DNA of 56,203 nt. It comes from Deltaproteobacteria bacterium (GTDB lineage Bacteria > Desulfobacterota > Dissulfuribacteria > Dissulfuribacterales > UBA3076). The translations under genes and the position numbers were made by a program. Shown here piece after piece: positions 8,471-21,264 of this stretch; within the stretch, counting starts at the first letter, position 1; each line of letters starts with the position of its first letter. The DNA lies in assembly GCA_003194495.1 (NCBI GenBank), contig PQXE01000018.1:1-56203 (forward strand), read 5' to 3'. Under the pieces are notes generated by a model, which was not told the DNA's origin, ran no database searches, and saw only the letters and a program-made list of their open reading frames with translations.

Positions 8471-9008
8471 AGAAGCGAGCGGTAAGATGGACAAGGCTAT
8501 TGATGCCTTTGAACGGGACCTTTCTCGTGTACGAACCGGAAGGGCTTCTACTGCCTTACTGGAAGGGATTAATGTCGATTATTATGGGACCTCTATGCCA
8601 CTTAATCAGGTGGCTTCTGTTGCCATACCGGAGAGCCGCCTTTTGTCCATACAGCCTTGGGATATCAAAATTCTGGGAGATATAGAAAAGGCCATTCTTA
8701 AGTCCGATCTTGGTCTCACTCCCAGCAATGACGGCAAAATTATCAGGGTGAATGTGCCGCCCTTGACAGAGGAACGTAGAAAGGAATTGGTTAAACTGGT
8801 AAAAAAGATGGCTGAAGACTGCAGGGTGGCAATACGGAATGTGCGAAGGGAGGCCATTGAACGTCTTAAGGGCCGGAAAAAAGCCAAGGAGATCTCAGAA
8901 GATGATCTCTTCAAGCTCCAGGATGAGGTCCAGAAGGTAACTGACGACCATATCAAGAAGGTTGAAGGGATTATTGCCGATAAGGAGAAAGAGATACTGG
9001 AGTTTTGA
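8451..9008 (+). CDS. frr: ribosome recycling factor
   Basis: Ribosome recycling factor, 185 residues, which splits post-termination ribosomes together with EF-G. It shows the usual [14 protein letters not shown] near the N terminus, the domain II segment [14 protein letters not shown] and IQPWD, and the C-terminal helix with [20 protein letters not shown]. Length matches the family exactly. It overlaps pyrH by 20 nt and touches uppS. Confidence 0.97.
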   Translation: MKKTVLKEASGKMDKAIDAFERDLSRVRTGRASTALLEGINVDYYGTSMPLNQVASVAIPESRLLSIQPWDIKILGDIEKAILKSDLGLTPSNDGKIIRVNVPPLTEERRKELVKLVKKMAEDCRVAIRNVRREAIERLKGRKKAKEISEDDLFKLQDEVQKVTDDHIKKVEGIIADKEKEILEF

Positions 9009-9775
9009 TAAAAAGAATGGCCAAGCCTTCAGACCTCATTCAGTTGCCAAGACACGTCGCCATCATTATGGACGGTAACGGCAGGTGGGCCAAGCGTCGA
9101 GCACTCCCCAGGATCATGGGCCACAGACAAGGGGTAAAGGCCGTACGTTCTACAGTCCGTCTATGTAGAGAGTTAAATATACCTGTTTTGACCTTGTATG
9201 CATTTTCACAGGAAAACTGGGGCCGGCCCAGGGCAGAGGTGAGTGCCTTAATGGACCTCCTGTATGATTATCTGAAGAGCGAGCTTGATGAAATGCTCGG
9301 GAATCAGATTTCGCTGCGGGCCATTGGTCAGATCGAACGCCTTCCTGAACGGGTCAGGACCTGTCTTCTGGACACCATTGAGAGGACTTCTTCCAATACT
9401 GCTATGATTCTTAATCTTGCCTTGAGCTATGGAAGCAGGGCGGAGATAGTAGGGGCAGTCAGACGTCTCGTGCACAGATGTCTTTCAGGAACCCTGAACC
9501 CTGAAGATATAGACGAAGCCATGTTCGCTTCAAACCTTGATACAGCCGGGCTTCCTGATCCTGATCTTCTTATTCGCACAAGTGGAGAAAACAGGCTCAG
9601 CAACTTTCTTCTTTTTCAGACAGCATACTCAGAGTTCTATATCACTCCGGCTCTCTGGCCGGATTTTGACAAGGAGGAGCTCTTGAAGGCCCTTTTCGAA
9701 TATCAGAAAAGAGAACGTCGTTTCGGGTTGACTAACGGACAGCATTCCGAATCATGCATCGCCAAAGGCTTTTAA
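9005..9775 (+). CDS. uppS: isoprenyl transferase (undecaprenyl diphosphate synthase)
   Basis: A cis-prenyltransferase of about 256 residues that condenses IPP with farnesyl-PP to make undecaprenyl-PP, the lipid carrier for cell wall sugars. Visible are HVAIIMDGNGRWAKRR with the catalytic Asp, YAFSQENWGRP, and the C-terminal LIRTSGENRLSNFLLFQTAY. The start is either TTG at 9005, overlapping the frr stop, or ATG at 9017. The farnesyl-PP substrate would come from ispA at 16420-17319, and the carrier is used by the WecA-like enzyme at 54036. Confidence 0.94.
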   Translation: MIKRMAKPSDLIQLPRHVAIIMDGNGRWAKRRALPRIMGHRQGVKAVRSTVRLCRELNIPVLTLYAFSQENWGRPRAEVSALMDLLYDYLKSELDEMLGNQISLRAIGQIERLPERVRTCLLDTIERTSSNTAMILNLALSYGSRAEIVGAVRRLVHRCLSGTLNPEDIDEAMFASNLDTAGLPDPDLLIRTSGENRLSNFLLFQTAYSEFYITPALWPDFDKEELLKALFEYQKRERRFGLTNGQHSESCIAKGF

Positions 9776-10572
9776 CTGCGGCGGCCCTGGGCCCTTTACT
9801 TTTCATAGTGCTCTGGTGGGGCGGCAGGATGCCTTTTGACCTGGTGCTCCTGGGAGCAACAGCTTTTTGTTTGTACGAGTACTTTACAATTTGTTTTCCA
9901 GGGCGTGGAGTAATACAGGGCTTTGGGGTTGTGCTCGGACTGTTTCCCTTGTTTTCTGTCTTGTTGTGGGGGAATCCCGAATTTATGGTACCTGCTGTTT
10001 ACGTGGCCTTGATTGGAAGTGCCATACTGTTTCTTGTTTCATACAGCAGGTGGTCTAATGTTACATGGAACTGGGCAACATTTTTCATGGGGATAGCTTA
10101 TGTAGGTGTATGCGCGGCACATTTGGGGCTCTTGCGTTACCTGCCCATGGGGAAGGAGTGGGTCCTGTTTCTTTTGGTAACGGTCTTTTGTGGTGATGCC
10201 GGGGCCTATTATGTAGGCAAAGGTATTGGAAGACACAAGTTATGCCCCAATGTGAGCAAGGGAAAGACGGTTGAGGGAGCTGCCGGAGGGCTGGTTTTAA
10301 ATGCCATAGCGGCTCTTTTTTTCTGGTTTGTGCTCTTAAAGGAAACAGACCTAAGGGTCTTGGTGCCCCTGGCGCTGGTCATTGGAGCAGTCGGTCAGGT
10401 GGGGGATCTGGTTGAATCAATGGTAAAACGTTCTGCCGGTGTCAAAGATTCAGGTAGCATACTCCCCGGTCACGGAGGTGTCTTAGACAGGGTAGATGCG
10501 GTGCTGTTGGCATCTCCTTTCCTGTATTGGATCCTGTCCTTGTGCAGGATAGATGGTGTTTTGATCAGATGA
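9754..10572 (+). CDS. cdsA: phosphatidate cytidylyltransferase
   Basis: CDP-diacylglycerol synthase, 272 residues, an inner-membrane enzyme with about eight hydrophobic segments that converts phosphatidic acid and CTP to CDP-diacylglycerol. The C-terminal signature is complete: SMVKRSAGVKDSGSILPGHG followed by GVLDRVD. The start overlaps the 3' end of uppS by 22 nt and the stop overlaps the dxr start (ATGA). Confidence 0.95.
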   Translation: MHRQRLLTAAALGPLLFIVLWWGGRMPFDLVLLGATAFCLYEYFTICFPGRGVIQGFGVVLGLFPLFSVLLWGNPEFMVPAVYVALIGSAILFLVSYSRWSNVTWNWATFFMGIAYVGVCAAHLGLLRYLPMGKEWVLFLLVTVFCGDAGAYYVGKGIGRHKLCPNVSKGKTVEGAAGGLVLNAIAALFFWFVLLKETDLRVLVPLALVIGAVGQVGDLVESMVKRSAGVKDSGSILPGHGGVLDRVDAVLLASPFLYWILSLCRIDGVLIR

Positions 10573-11738
10573 AAGAAACCAGACGCATATCTTTGTTGGG
10601 ATCTACAGGATCCATCGGGACAAAAGTCCTTGATGTTGTAAGACGCTCCAAGGGGCAATTTTCAGTGAACGGCCTTGCTGCCGGAGAAAACCTCGAACTT
10701 CTTGCAGAGCAGATAAGGCAATTCAGGCCTGATGTCGTATCAGTAATGACTGCCGAGCTTGCTGATCAAGTCAGATCTATGACCGGACTTGCCGACACCG
10801 GGGTCCTCTACGGCAAGGAAGGATATATAGAAGTTGCAACAGTTGATGATGCAGACCTTGTTATATCAGCCATGGTAGGTGCGGCAGGGCTGATCCCAAC
10901 CCTTGCCGCTCTTGAGGCGGGGAAAGACGTTGCCCTTGCCAACAAGGAATCACTTGTGACTGCCGGCTCTTTGGTTACGTCTGTAGCAAGAGAAAAGGGG
11001 GTTGCCTTAATACCCATAGACAGCGAGCATTCGGCAATCTTCCAGTGTCTAAGGGGGCATCGCAAGGAAGACGTCAGGCGCTTAGTGCTTACTGCGTCCG
11101 GGGGTCCATTCAAGGACCGGAATAAAGAAGAGCTTGTCAAGGTGACACCTGAAGAGGCTGTAAAACACCCCAAATGGTCCATGGGGACAAAAATATCGGT
11201 GGATTCAGCTACCTTGATGAACAAGGGGCTTGAGGTGATAGAGGCCCGCTGGCTTTTTGACATTTCTGTGGATCGGATAGACGTGGTGGTTCATCCTCAA
11301 AGCATTATACACTCCATGGTGGAATTCATAGATGGCTCTGTATTGGCGCAGATGGGGATTCCGGACATGAGGGTGCCTATAGCCTATGCCTTGGCCTGGC
11401 CCGGGCGTCTGGAGCTGGATATTCCAAGTCTTAACCTGATTGAGTCAGGTTCTCTTACCTTTGAAATGCCAGATTTGGAGAAATTCCCATGTCTTGGATT
11501 GGCTTACGATGCGGCTAGGAGGGGAGGGACTGCTACCACGGCCCTCAATGCGGCAAACGAAGTGGCCGTAGATGCCTTTCTTCAGGGACGCATGGGTTTT
11601 ACGGCAATACAGGAAGTCGTTCGAGAAGTGATCGAGGCCTTTCCTGTTGAGGATATCAGGGATCTTGATGACGTGCTAAAGGCGGATGCCCTGGCACGAC
11701 TGAGAGCCGAAGGGATTATAGTGGAGAAATCGAAATGA
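10569..11738 (+). CDS. dxr: 1-deoxy-D-xylulose 5-phosphate reductoisomerase
   Basis: DXP reductoisomerase, 389 residues, the second MEP pathway step, using NADPH and a divalent metal. The N-terminal Rossmann motif LLGSTGSIGTKVLDVV, the ALANKESLVTAG segment, PIDSEHSAIFQCL and the metal and substrate region SVDSATLMNKGLEVIEA are all present. I take the ATG at 10569, overlapping the cdsA stop (ATGA); an upstream in-frame start inside cdsA would add a non-homologous leader. dxs lies at 14477-16402 on the other strand. Confidence 0.96.
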   Translation: MKETRRISLLGSTGSIGTKVLDVVRRSKGQFSVNGLAAGENLELLAEQIRQFRPDVVSVMTAELADQVRSMTGLADTGVLYGKEGYIEVATVDDADLVISAMVGAAGLIPTLAALEAGKDVALANKESLVTAGSLVTSVAREKGVALIPIDSEHSAIFQCLRGHRKEDVRRLVLTASGGPFKDRNKEELVKVTPEEAVKHPKWSMGTKISVDSATLMNKGLEVIEARWLFDISVDRIDVVVHPQSIIHSMVEFIDGSVLAQMGIPDMRVPIAYALAWPGRLELDIPSLNLIESGSLTFEMPDLEKFPCLGLAYDAARRGGTATTALNAANEVAVDAFLQGRMGFTAIQEVVREVIEAFPVEDIRDLDDVLKADALARLRAEGIIVEKSK

Positions 11739-12811
11739 CCACTGCCTGGTCTTTTTTATTGGTACTTACCGGCATAATACTGGTCCATGAGTTTGGACAT
11801 TTTATTGTAGCCAGGGGATTCGGCATCAGGGTCTTGAAGTTTTCCGTGGGTATAGGGCCCAGGGTCTGTGGTGTGGTGCGCGGAGCAACGGATTACTGCA
11901 TTTCAGCGTTTCCTCTTGGCGGATTTGTAAAGATGCTGGGTGAGCAACCGGATGAGGAAGTACCTCTGGAAGAAAGGCCCTGGTCTTTTTCACACAAACC
12001 GGCCTGGCAGAGGGCCTTTGTGGTAGCTGCGGGACCTGTTTTCAATTTTATTTTTGCCTGGCTTATTTTTTTCGTGATATTTCTGGTTTATGGAAAACCT
12101 ATTATTTTAACAGGTATCGGCGAAGTCCAAACCGGTTCTCCTGCCGAGAAGGCAGGAGTAATGGCGGGAGATCGAATAGTTGCTATAGACGGGCGTGAAG
12201 TACATAGATGGGAAGAGGTGTCCGAGGCGATCAAGGCCAATGACGGGAGTACTATTGTCCTGACATTACAACGGGGCCGGACTACTGTATCCGTAGATAT
12301 CATTCCAAGAATTTATGAGCTGAGAAACATATTCGGTGAAGAAGTTAAGGTGCCTATGATCGGGGTTTCAGCATCAGGTGACTTTGAGATTGAGAAATTA
12401 GGTCCATTAACTGCGATTGGGCAGGCATTTTCCCGTACCTGGGAACTCGTAGTTCTTACAGGACAGGTTATGGTGAAACTATTTGAGCGTGTAATTCCTC
12501 TTTCCACCCTGGGCGGACCCATAATGATTGCCCAGATGGCCGGACAACAGGCCGAACTGGGCATACTCAATCTTTTTTACTTTATGGCCCTTCTCAGCGT
12601 AAATATAGGCTTTCTGAATTTGCTCCCCATACCTGTCCTTGACGGCGGTCATCTGGCCTTTCTGGCAATAGAGGGCATCATGAGGCGCTCCCTTACCATG
12701 CGGCAGAAAGCAATCGCCCAGCAGGTCGGAATTTTTATTCTTCTGGCCCTGATGCTGGTGGTTTTTTACAATGACATTGCTCGACTTTTGGGATTCATTC
12801 CTTCGGGGTGA
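11735..12811 (+). CDS. rseP: RIP metalloprotease RseP (site-2 protease)
   Basis: A 358-residue membrane zinc protease. The HExxH motif is in the first membrane segment (HEFGH, residues 18-22), the second metal ligand region PIPVLDGGHL is near residue 303, and one PDZ domain spans roughly residues 125-190 (GSPAEKAGVMAGDRI). The single PDZ contrasts with two in E. coli RseP. Family members cut anti-sigma factors and remnant signal peptides in the membrane. The ATG overlaps the end of dxr, completing the uppS-cdsA-dxr-rseP set. Confidence 0.95.
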   Translation: MTTAWSFLLVLTGIILVHEFGHFIVARGFGIRVLKFSVGIGPRVCGVVRGATDYCISAFPLGGFVKMLGEQPDEEVPLEERPWSFSHKPAWQRAFVVAAGPVFNFIFAWLIFFVIFLVYGKPIILTGIGEVQTGSPAEKAGVMAGDRIVAIDGREVHRWEEVSEAIKANDGSTIVLTLQRGRTTVSVDIIPRIYELRNIFGEEVKVPMIGVSASGDFEIEKLGPLTAIGQAFSRTWELVVLTGQVMVKLFERVIPLSTLGGPIMIAQMAGQQAELGILNLFYFMALLSVNIGFLNLLPIPVLDGGHLAFLAIEGIMRRSLTMRQKAIAQQVGIFILLALMLVVFYNDIARLLGFIPSG

Positions 12812-12860
12812 TTGAAAAATTGAGTGATTTGGTGATTGGGTGATTTGGTGATTGGGTGGA
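12805..12860 (+). repeat. short GTGATTGG-type tandem repeat
   Basis: Between rseP and tsaB there are several imperfect copies of TGATTTGGTGATTGGG in tandem. The last copy supplies the region just upstream of the tsaB start. Confidence 0.5.
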
Positions 12861-12863
12861 TCT

Positions 12864-13592
12864 GTGCTTACCTTGTCTATCGAGACATCTGATTACGTGG
12901 GAGGGGTGGCGTTGATACGCGACGGCCGGCCCGTGGCTGAAGTGGGCCTTGCCGGCAAGGAGACCCATTCCCGGAGATTGATGGTCATTATCAAATGGTT
13001 GATGCAGAGGCTGGGATCTGATTGGTCTGACCTTGGTCTTCTTGCTGTAAGCTTGGGCCCGGGCAGTTTTACCGGGCTTCGAATAGGTCTTTCCACCGCA
13101 AAGGGTCTGGCTTTTGCCTTAGGACTACCACTGATTGGTGTTCCGACCCTTGATGCCCTGGCGAGTCATGTTATCGCATGCAAGGGGGATCTTGTGTGCC
13201 CGGTACTGGACGCCAGGAAATCCCAGGTTTATACAGCCATCTATCAGATTAAAAGCTCCGGCGAGTTAGAGAAGATAAGTCCATATCATGCCATTTTTCC
13301 GGAAGAGTTGGCGGCTTTAGTGCCTGATGGACAAAGGGTATTATTGCTTGGAGGCGGCCTTTTGTTATATCAGGATATATTTGTGCGTGGATTGGGTGAT
13401 CGGGCAATCATAGTTCCCGGTCACATGGCCTATGTGAGGGCCGCATCAGTGGGTATACTGGCAGAACTTAGGTGGCAAAAAGACAGAAGGCCTGATGATT
13501 TTAAGACATTAAAACCAATTTATGTACGTCCATCTGAGGCAGAGGCAAAAAAACCGGTATTGCGCTTACAACCTTTGAACCCTGAATTTTAA
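12864..13592 (+). CDS. tsaB: tRNA threonylcarbamoyladenosine biosynthesis protein TsaB
   Basis: TsaB, about 242 residues, a non-catalytic ASKHA-fold partner of TsaD and TsaE in making t6A37 of tRNAs that read ANN codons. Recognisable are LTLSIETSDYVGGVAL at the start, VSLGPGSFTGLRIGLSTAKG, and VLDARKSQVYTAIY. I prefer the GTG at 12864, with GGTGGA just upstream, because homology starts there; a TTG at 12852 would add four residues from the repeat. Confidence 0.9.
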   Translation: MLTLSIETSDYVGGVALIRDGRPVAEVGLAGKETHSRRLMVIIKWLMQRLGSDWSDLGLLAVSLGPGSFTGLRIGLSTAKGLAFALGLPLIGVPTLDALASHVIACKGDLVCPVLDARKSQVYTAIYQIKSSGELEKISPYHAIFPEELAALVPDGQRVLLLGGGLLLYQDIFVRGLGDRAIIVPGHMAYVRAASVGILAELRWQKDRRPDDFKTLKPIYVRPSEAEAKKPVLRLQPLNPEF

Positions 13593-13623
13593 ACCGATCA
13601 CTTTAGGTACTAAGGAGATCTCC

Positions 13624-13887
13624 ATGTTAGGTAAAACATGTCCCCACTGCAAAGAAAGAGTTAAAAAAGATGCACTTGTATGCCGGTATTGTGGCAGGGA
13701 GCTTGAACTAAATAACGAGCGCAAACACAATTTAAATTATCCCAATTGGATTTTTGCAGGCTTTGCAGGACTGGCTGCCGGTGCCGCACTGGCCCTGGTA
13801 TTTGGTTACTGGAAAGAGCGGCGCAGATGGCAGGAGGACATAACAGATTATTCAGTGGGTGAGGAATTTGATAATGAAGAGTTCTGA
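13624..13887 (+). CDS. zinc-ribbon membrane protein
   Basis: An 87-residue protein with an N-terminal zinc ribbon (CPHCKERVKKDALVCRYCGR, four cysteines in CxxC pairs), a single hydrophobic segment at about residues 42-62 (WIFAGFAGLAAGAALALVFG) and an acidic tail. It looks like a small membrane-anchored metal-binding protein; the function is not known. AAGGAGATCTCC upstream gives a good ribosome binding site. It follows tsaB after 31 nt and is probably co-transcribed. Confidence 0.75.
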   Translation: MLGKTCPHCKERVKKDALVCRYCGRELELNNERKHNLNYPNWIFAGFAGLAAGAALALVFGYWKERRRWQEDITDYSVGEEFDNEEF

Positions 13888-13906
13888 ATCCTGTATGCAG
13901 CAATAT

Positions 13907-14020
13907 CTAAGACTTAATCTTTCTGTGGCCACGCCGTTTTCCGGCCAGTTCACATTTGCGCCTGCAATTTTTACATATAGCAGGCTGAGTCGGCCTATTG
14001 GGGGTCTTCAAACATCTCAT
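13907..14020 (-). CDS. putative 37-residue Cys- and Arg-rich small protein
   Basis: A short reading frame on the minus strand codes for a basic protein with cysteines in CKNCRRKCE and one further N-terminal cysteine, plus a C-terminal GKRRGHRKIKS. A GGAGAT site lies 7 nt before the ATG. The pattern suggests a small zinc- or nucleic-acid-binding protein. It is convergent with the zinc-ribbon gene. I do not recognise a family; the support is the start context and composition only. Confidence 0.4.
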   Translation of the reverse strand: MRCLKTPNRPTQPAICKNCRRKCELAGKRRGHRKIKS

Positions 14021-14107
14021 TTTAATCTCCTTAATTACAAATTATCTGATTAAACAATAAGCACTATTTTTTGTACTGCAATATTTGTACCTTGAAAAGG
14101 TTTCGAA

Positions 14108-14476
14108 GTTCAGGGTTCAAAGGTCCAATGGTTCGGGGTTCAAAGGTTCAGGGGTTCGGGATTCACTGAAAACCTGAACCTTTATTCGTGAGTTCTGAAT
14201 GGAGAAGGCATATTTGCTGTAAAATAAGTAGCTAAATTGTAAAGTCAATATACACTTCTTTTAACTTTAGGCACTTCTAACTTTTATAAACAGGGTTGCC
14301 AGGCTCAAAGCCGAAAGCTCAAGGCGCGAGGTTGGTAGAAGGTTAGCAAAAGGAAAGCAACCCAGAACCTTTGAACAGTTAAAAACCTGTTGATTAGGTG
14401 AAGGATGGAGCTGAGAAAACCTACAGTGTCAAATATTTGACATAAATGGTGTTAAAAAACCAAATTGAGGTGTGAT
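14108..14476. repeat. GGTTCAGGG-type repeats and gene-free stretch
   Basis: From 14108 to 14181 there are imperfect copies of GGGTTCAAAGGTTC and its variants, ending in an inverted copy (CCTGAACC). The rest up to the dxs stop is AT-rich with no credible gene. The segment TTTGACATAAATGGTGTTA at about 14434-14452 resembles the upstream part of the IS at the left edge (TTTGATATAAATGGTGTTG near 979-997). Confidence 0.45.
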
Positions 14477-16402
14477 TTAGACAGGTAATGTATGTACCGT
14501 TGCCGGGCTGATAGATTTTTTCCCCTTAGATTTTATCATGGATCGCACAGCCTCAACTACAGATAGGGCATCAAGACCCACATGCTTTATCAGAATTCCC
14601 GGGCTTCCATGCTTCACAAATCTGTCAGGAAGTCCAAGACGACAAACCCTGACAGAATCTATGCCATTGTCAGAAAGGCATTCCAGAATTGCTGATCCGA
14701 ATCCGCCCGGCAAGGAGTTTTCTTCAATTGTAAGTATATGCCCTGTCCTGCGAGCCGTTTCTGTTATCAGTTCCTGGTCCAGAGGTTTGGCAAAGCGGGC
14801 ATTTACTACTGAAACCTTTATCCCATGCTGGGCCAGCTCTTTTGCAGCAATCCTTGCAGTCTGAACGTGGTGCCCTATGGCAATTATCCCCACATCAGAT
14901 CCTTCCAGCTCAATCTCTCCTTTGCCGATAGGGATCTCTCTGAATTGCCAATCAAGGCTTACACCCACACCCGATCCCCTTGGATAACGAATAGCTACAG
15001 GTCCATGGTGTTTCAGGGCAGTGTAGAGCATGTGCTGGAGTTCATTTTCGTCCTTGGGGGCCATTACAACGAGGTTTGGAATGGCCCTCAGAAAAGAGAG
15101 ATCAAAGGCGCCGTGATGGGTGGGGCCGTCTTCGCCCACGAGTCCTCCCCTGTCAATTGCGAAAACCACGGGCTGATTGGTCAGACAGACATCATGGATG
15201 ATCTGATCATAGGCCCTTTGGAGGAAGGTAGAGTAGATTGCCACCACTGGTCGAAGCCCTTCCAGTGCCAGGCCTGCTGCAAAGGTCACGGCATGCTGTT
15301 CTGCAATTCCCACATCAAAAAATTTATTTGGAATTTCTTTTTCAAAGACGCTGAGTCCGGTGCCGGCAGGCATGGCCGCTGTGATTGCCACGATCCTTTG
15401 GTCTTCCTTAGCAAGGCGCACAAGTGTCTGGCTGAAGATGTTTGTATAGGAAGGCGGTTTGGGCCCTGATGAAGGCTTTGGCTTTCCGGTTGAGATCTCA
15501 AAGGGGCCAACGCCATGGAAGAGGTCAGGACGACGTTCCGCTGGGGGATAACCCTTACCCTTTTTGGTAAGCACATGTACCAGCACCGGTCCGGGTATAG
15601 TGCGCACGTTCTTAAGTGTTTCAATCAGGGATTCCAGGTGGTGGCCCGGCAACGGACCCAAATACTCAAATTGCAAGGACTCAAAGAGCATTCCTGGAGT
15701 TAGCAGCGCCTTTAAGGAATCCTCACTACGCTTAAGCACTGCCCATATGTTTTCACCAACGCCCGAGCGCTTGAGAAAGGATTCAATTTCCTTCTTAAGC
15801 CGGGCTGCCGGGCGGCTTGTCAGTTTTCTGCTCAGAAAAGCTGACAGTGCCCCGACGTTTGGAGAGATAGACATTTCATTGTCGTTTAATATGACAATAA
15901 GGTCTTTTCTCAGATGGCCGGCATTGTTCAGTGCTTCAAAGGCAAGGCCGGCACTCATGGAGCCGTCTCCAATTACTGCCACTACCTTGGCGTTTTTATC
16001 CTTCAGGTTCAAGGCGGTTGCCATGCCAAGAGCAGCGGAAATAGACGTGCTGCTATGGCCGGTATCAAGAGCGTCGTAAGGGCTTTCACTGCGCTTGGGA
16101 AAGCCGCTTATTCCATTATCCTGACGTAATGTATGGAAATTGTCCACTCTTCCGGTAAGCAGTTTGTGCGCATAGGCCTGATGCCCTACATCCCATATTA
16201 TTCGGTCTTTCGGGGCATCGAAGACATAGTGCAGGGCTATAGTTAATTCTACTACCCCAAGGCTGGGGGCCAGATGTCCCCCGGTTCCAGCTACGGTTTC
16301 TACGATCTTGCGGCGGATTTCAGAAGCAAGCTGGATAAGTTCCTTGGGCTTAAGGTTTTTTATGTCCTGGGGACCTGTTATAGATTTAAGTAGACCTGAC
16401 AT
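14477..16402 (-). CDS. dxs: 1-deoxy-D-xylulose-5-phosphate synthase
   Basis: DXP synthase, about 641 residues, the thiamine diphosphate enzyme that starts the MEP pathway from pyruvate and glyceraldehyde 3-phosphate. The TPP motif begins at GDGSMSAG and ends with [10 protein letters not shown]. Also visible are [35 protein letters not shown] and the transketolase pyrimidine-binding segment with [18 protein letters not shown] prefer the ATG at 16400-16402, 10 nt after AAGGAG; an ATG three codons earlier is too close to that site. ispA ends 17 nt upstream, so dxs, ispA and xseB form an operon. Confidence 0.96.
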   Translation of the reverse strand: MSGLLKSITGPQDIKNLKPKELIQLASEIRRKIVETVAGTGGHLAPSLGVVELTIALHYVFDAPKDRIIWDVGHQAYAHKLLTGRVDNFHTLRQDNGISGFPKRSESPYDALDTGHSSTSISAALGMATALNLKDKNAKVVAVIGDGSMSAGLAFEALNNAGHLRKDLIVILNDNEMSISPNVGALSAFLSRKLTSRPAARLKKEIESFLKRSGVGENIWAVLKRSEDSLKALLTPGMLFESLQFEYLGPLPGHHLESLIETLKNVRTIPGPVLVHVLTKKGKGYPPAERRPDLFHGVGPFEISTGKPKPSSGPKPPSYTNIFSQTLVRLAKEDQRIVAITAAMPAGTGLSVFEKEIPNKFFDVGIAEQHAVTFAAGLALEGLRPVVAIYSTFLQRAYDQIIHDVCLTNQPVVFAIDRGGLVGEDGPTHHGAFDLSFLRAIPNLVVMAPKDENELQHMLYTALKHHGPVAIRYPRGSGVGVSLDWQFREIPIGKGEIELEGSDVGIIAIGHHVQTARIAAKELAQHGIKVSVVNARFAKPLDQELITETARRTGHILTIEENSLPGGFGSAILECLSDNGIDSVRVCRLGLPDRFVKHGSPGILIKHVGLDALSVVEAVRSMIKSKGKKSISPATVHTLPV

Positions 16403-16419
16403 CGAATCCATGCTCCTTA

Positions 16420-17319
16420 TTATCTATCTCTTTCTACTACATATCGGGCTATTGCCCGTAAAGGTTCAGCGCTATCATCAAAGAGTTCCAATTCGGAGAG
16501 GGCTTGGTTAAGAAGTTCTTGAGCCCTTCTCCTGGTCTCCTTAAGTCCAAAAAGAACCGGATACGTGGCCTTTTGATTGCGATCATCCGAGCCTACCGGC
16601 TTTCCGAGAAGCTTCTGGTCTCCTTCCACATCCAGAAGATCGTCTTTAATCTGAAAGGCGAGTCCCAGAGATTCGCCATATCTTTTCAGATGGTTTAGTT
16701 CCTCATCGTCTCCCTCACCCAGTAACGCCCCGATCTCCACAGACGCCCCTATCAGTGCTCCGGTTTTATGGCTGTGTATGAATGAAAGGGTTTCCGCATC
16801 CACCGGGCGTCCTTCCATTAATATATCCGCAGTTTGACCTCCTACCATTCCGGAGACACCCGCAGCCTTCGCAACAAGAAAAACTGCTTTACCGAGTAAG
16901 CTGGGAGATATGTTTTGTGTCAGCTTCGGCTTACAAATGAGTTCAAAGGCATAGGTGAGAAGGCCATCACCTGCAAGAATGGCAATGGCCTCACCATAGA
17001 CCTTATGGCAGGTGGGCCTGCCCCTCCTCAAATCGTCATTGTCCATTGCAGGAAGATCATCATGAATTAAGGAATAAGTGTGAATGCATTCAAGGGCGCA
17101 GGCCGCGGGAAGAAGTGCTTCATGGTCGCCACGTACTGCCTGGGCTCCGGCCAGAAGTAAAATCGGCCTTACCCTCTTTCCTCCAGACATCATACTGTAT
17201 CTCATGGCCTCAAACACCGGACCTGAAGGGCCATACGGCTTGGGAAGCCACTTATCCAGAGCGGAGTTAATCAGGTCCTGTTGTTTTTTCAGATATGTGC
17301 TGAGGTCAAAGGTCTTCAC
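16420..17319 (-). CDS. ispA: polyprenyl synthetase (farnesyl/geranylgeranyl diphosphate synthase)
   Basis: A short-chain trans-prenyltransferase of 299 residues that builds farnesyl-PP from DMAPP and IPP. The first aspartate-rich motif [17 protein letters not shown] (about residues 86-102) has the two-residue insert typical of bacterial enzymes; the second is KDDLLD (225-230). GGKRVRP and KTGALI are also in place. Product length cannot be fixed by eye. The start overlaps the 3' end of xseB by 14 nt. Confidence 0.93.
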   Translation of the reverse strand: MKTFDLSTYLKKQQDLINSALDKWLPKPYGPSGPVFEAMRYSMMSGGKRVRPILLLAGAQAVRGDHEALLPAACALECIHTYSLIHDDLPAMDNDDLRRGRPTCHKVYGEAIAILAGDGLLTYAFELICKPKLTQNISPSLLGKAVFLVAKAAGVSGMVGGQTADILMEGRPVDAETLSFIHSHKTGALIGASVEIGALLGEGDDEELNHLKRYGESLGLAFQIKDDLLDVEGDQKLLGKPVGSDDRNQKATYPVLFGLKETRRRAQELLNQALSELELFDDSAEPLRAIARYVVERDR

Positions 17320-17557
17320 TATCTCCTTCCCAGATCTTTAACATAGGCTCATGGTTTTCGTTCAGTGAAAGCTTCTGTATTCGTTTTTCCGCGTCATCCA
17401 AACACTTGGCCAGGTATCTGGAGAGATTTATCCCATTTTCAAAGGTCTTCAGCGCCTCCTCTAGCGGGAGATCATTTTCTTCCAGTTGTTTTACTAACCT
17501 TTCAAGTTCTTTAAGGGCTTTTTCAAAGTCTAGTTTCTTATTCATATCTTTCCTCAA
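17306..17557 (-). CDS. xseB: exodeoxyribonuclease VII small subunit
   Basis: The small subunit of exonuclease VII, 79-83 residues. It shows DFEKALKELERLVKQLE, then LPLEEALKTFENG and the C-terminal AEKRIQKL, a helical hairpin that wraps the large subunit. The gene normally precedes ispA and dxs as here. xseA is not in the window. The start is the ATG at 17557 or the ATG four codons on, with the second closer to the family pattern. Confidence 0.9.
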   Translation of the reverse strand: MRKDMNKKLDFEKALKELERLVKQLEENDLPLEEALKTFENGINLSRYLAKCLDDAEKRIQKLSLNENHEPMLKIWEGDSEDL

Positions 17558-17559
17558 GC

Positions 17560-18288
17560 TTGATCAACATGTCACTACATGTTACCTCATGCCTCATGAA
17601 AGTGCGAGAGTCCATAACAGATTCTTCGACCACCATAGTTAATAAACCGTGGTCGGGGGTGCATGCGGTATTGTTCCGCCTTGTTGAATTGTGGTTGGCC
17701 TCTTGCAGGTTCACTGCTGTTGAAAAGAATGCCATAATGCCTTTGCTTGAGCCTGGCCACCCTGCCATAATAGCTCTGTGGCATGCAAGTTTGATATATA
17801 CCCTTTTTTGTTTCAGACGTCACCCTGGAGTTATTATGGTGAGTGGCAGTTCCGACGGGGAATGGGTAGCAAGGTCCTTAAATAGTTGGGGGCAGATTCC
17901 AGTACGTGGTTCCAGACATAAAGGAGGACTTCTAGCTATCAAAGAGATGGCCAAGATAATGCGGCAGCAGGGGTGTAATGCCGGTATTGTGGCCGATGGC
18001 TCAAAAGGGCCGACAAGGATAGCCCAGAAGGGCGCAGTCGTTCTGGCCAGAGAGACAGGGGTGCCTATGGTGCCGACTGGTTTTGCTGCCAGGCCGGCCT
18101 TTAGATTTAACAGTTGGGACCGTACAATCCTTCCATTTCCCGTGAGCAAAGTGGTCATGGTATACGGACGTCCTATTTCAGTACCGCCGGACGCAAGGGG
18201 AGTACGGATAGAGGAATTCCGAAAAAATCTTGAAGTTAGTCTGAATGAATCAACCCGTCTTGCCGAAAAGATTATAGGCCAAAGGTGA
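17560..18288 (+). CDS. DUF374 lysophospholipid acyltransferase family protein
   Basis: A protein of about 240 residues with the DUF374 pattern of acyltransferases: IIALWHASLIYTLFCF (with an H in place of the classical HxxxxD block), VSGSSDGEWVARSLNSWG, PVRGSRHKGGLLAIKEM, GIVADGSKGPTRIAQKGAV and GVPMVPTGFAA. It is predicted to act at the membrane on lipid A precursors or phospholipids; the acceptor is not determinable. It is divergent from xseB with a gap of only 2 nt if the TTG at 17560 is used; ATG codons at 17569 and 17596 are alternatives. Confidence 0.85.
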   Translation: MINMSLHVTSCLMKVRESITDSSTTIVNKPWSGVHAVLFRLVELWLASCRFTAVEKNAIMPLLEPGHPAIIALWHASLIYTLFCFRRHPGVIMVSGSSDGEWVARSLNSWGQIPVRGSRHKGGLLAIKEMAKIMRQQGCNAGIVADGSKGPTRIAQKGAVVLARETGVPMVPTGFAARPAFRFNSWDRTILPFPVSKVVMVYGRPISVPPDARGVRIEEFRKNLEVSLNESTRLAEKIIGQR

Positions 18289-18291
18289 ATC

Positions 18292-21264
<2,973 letters not shown>

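Noticed and set aside
12805..12860. CRISPR or VNTR call for the GTGATTGG copies
   Set aside because: The copies are few and irregular with no spacers. They look like simple-sequence drift.
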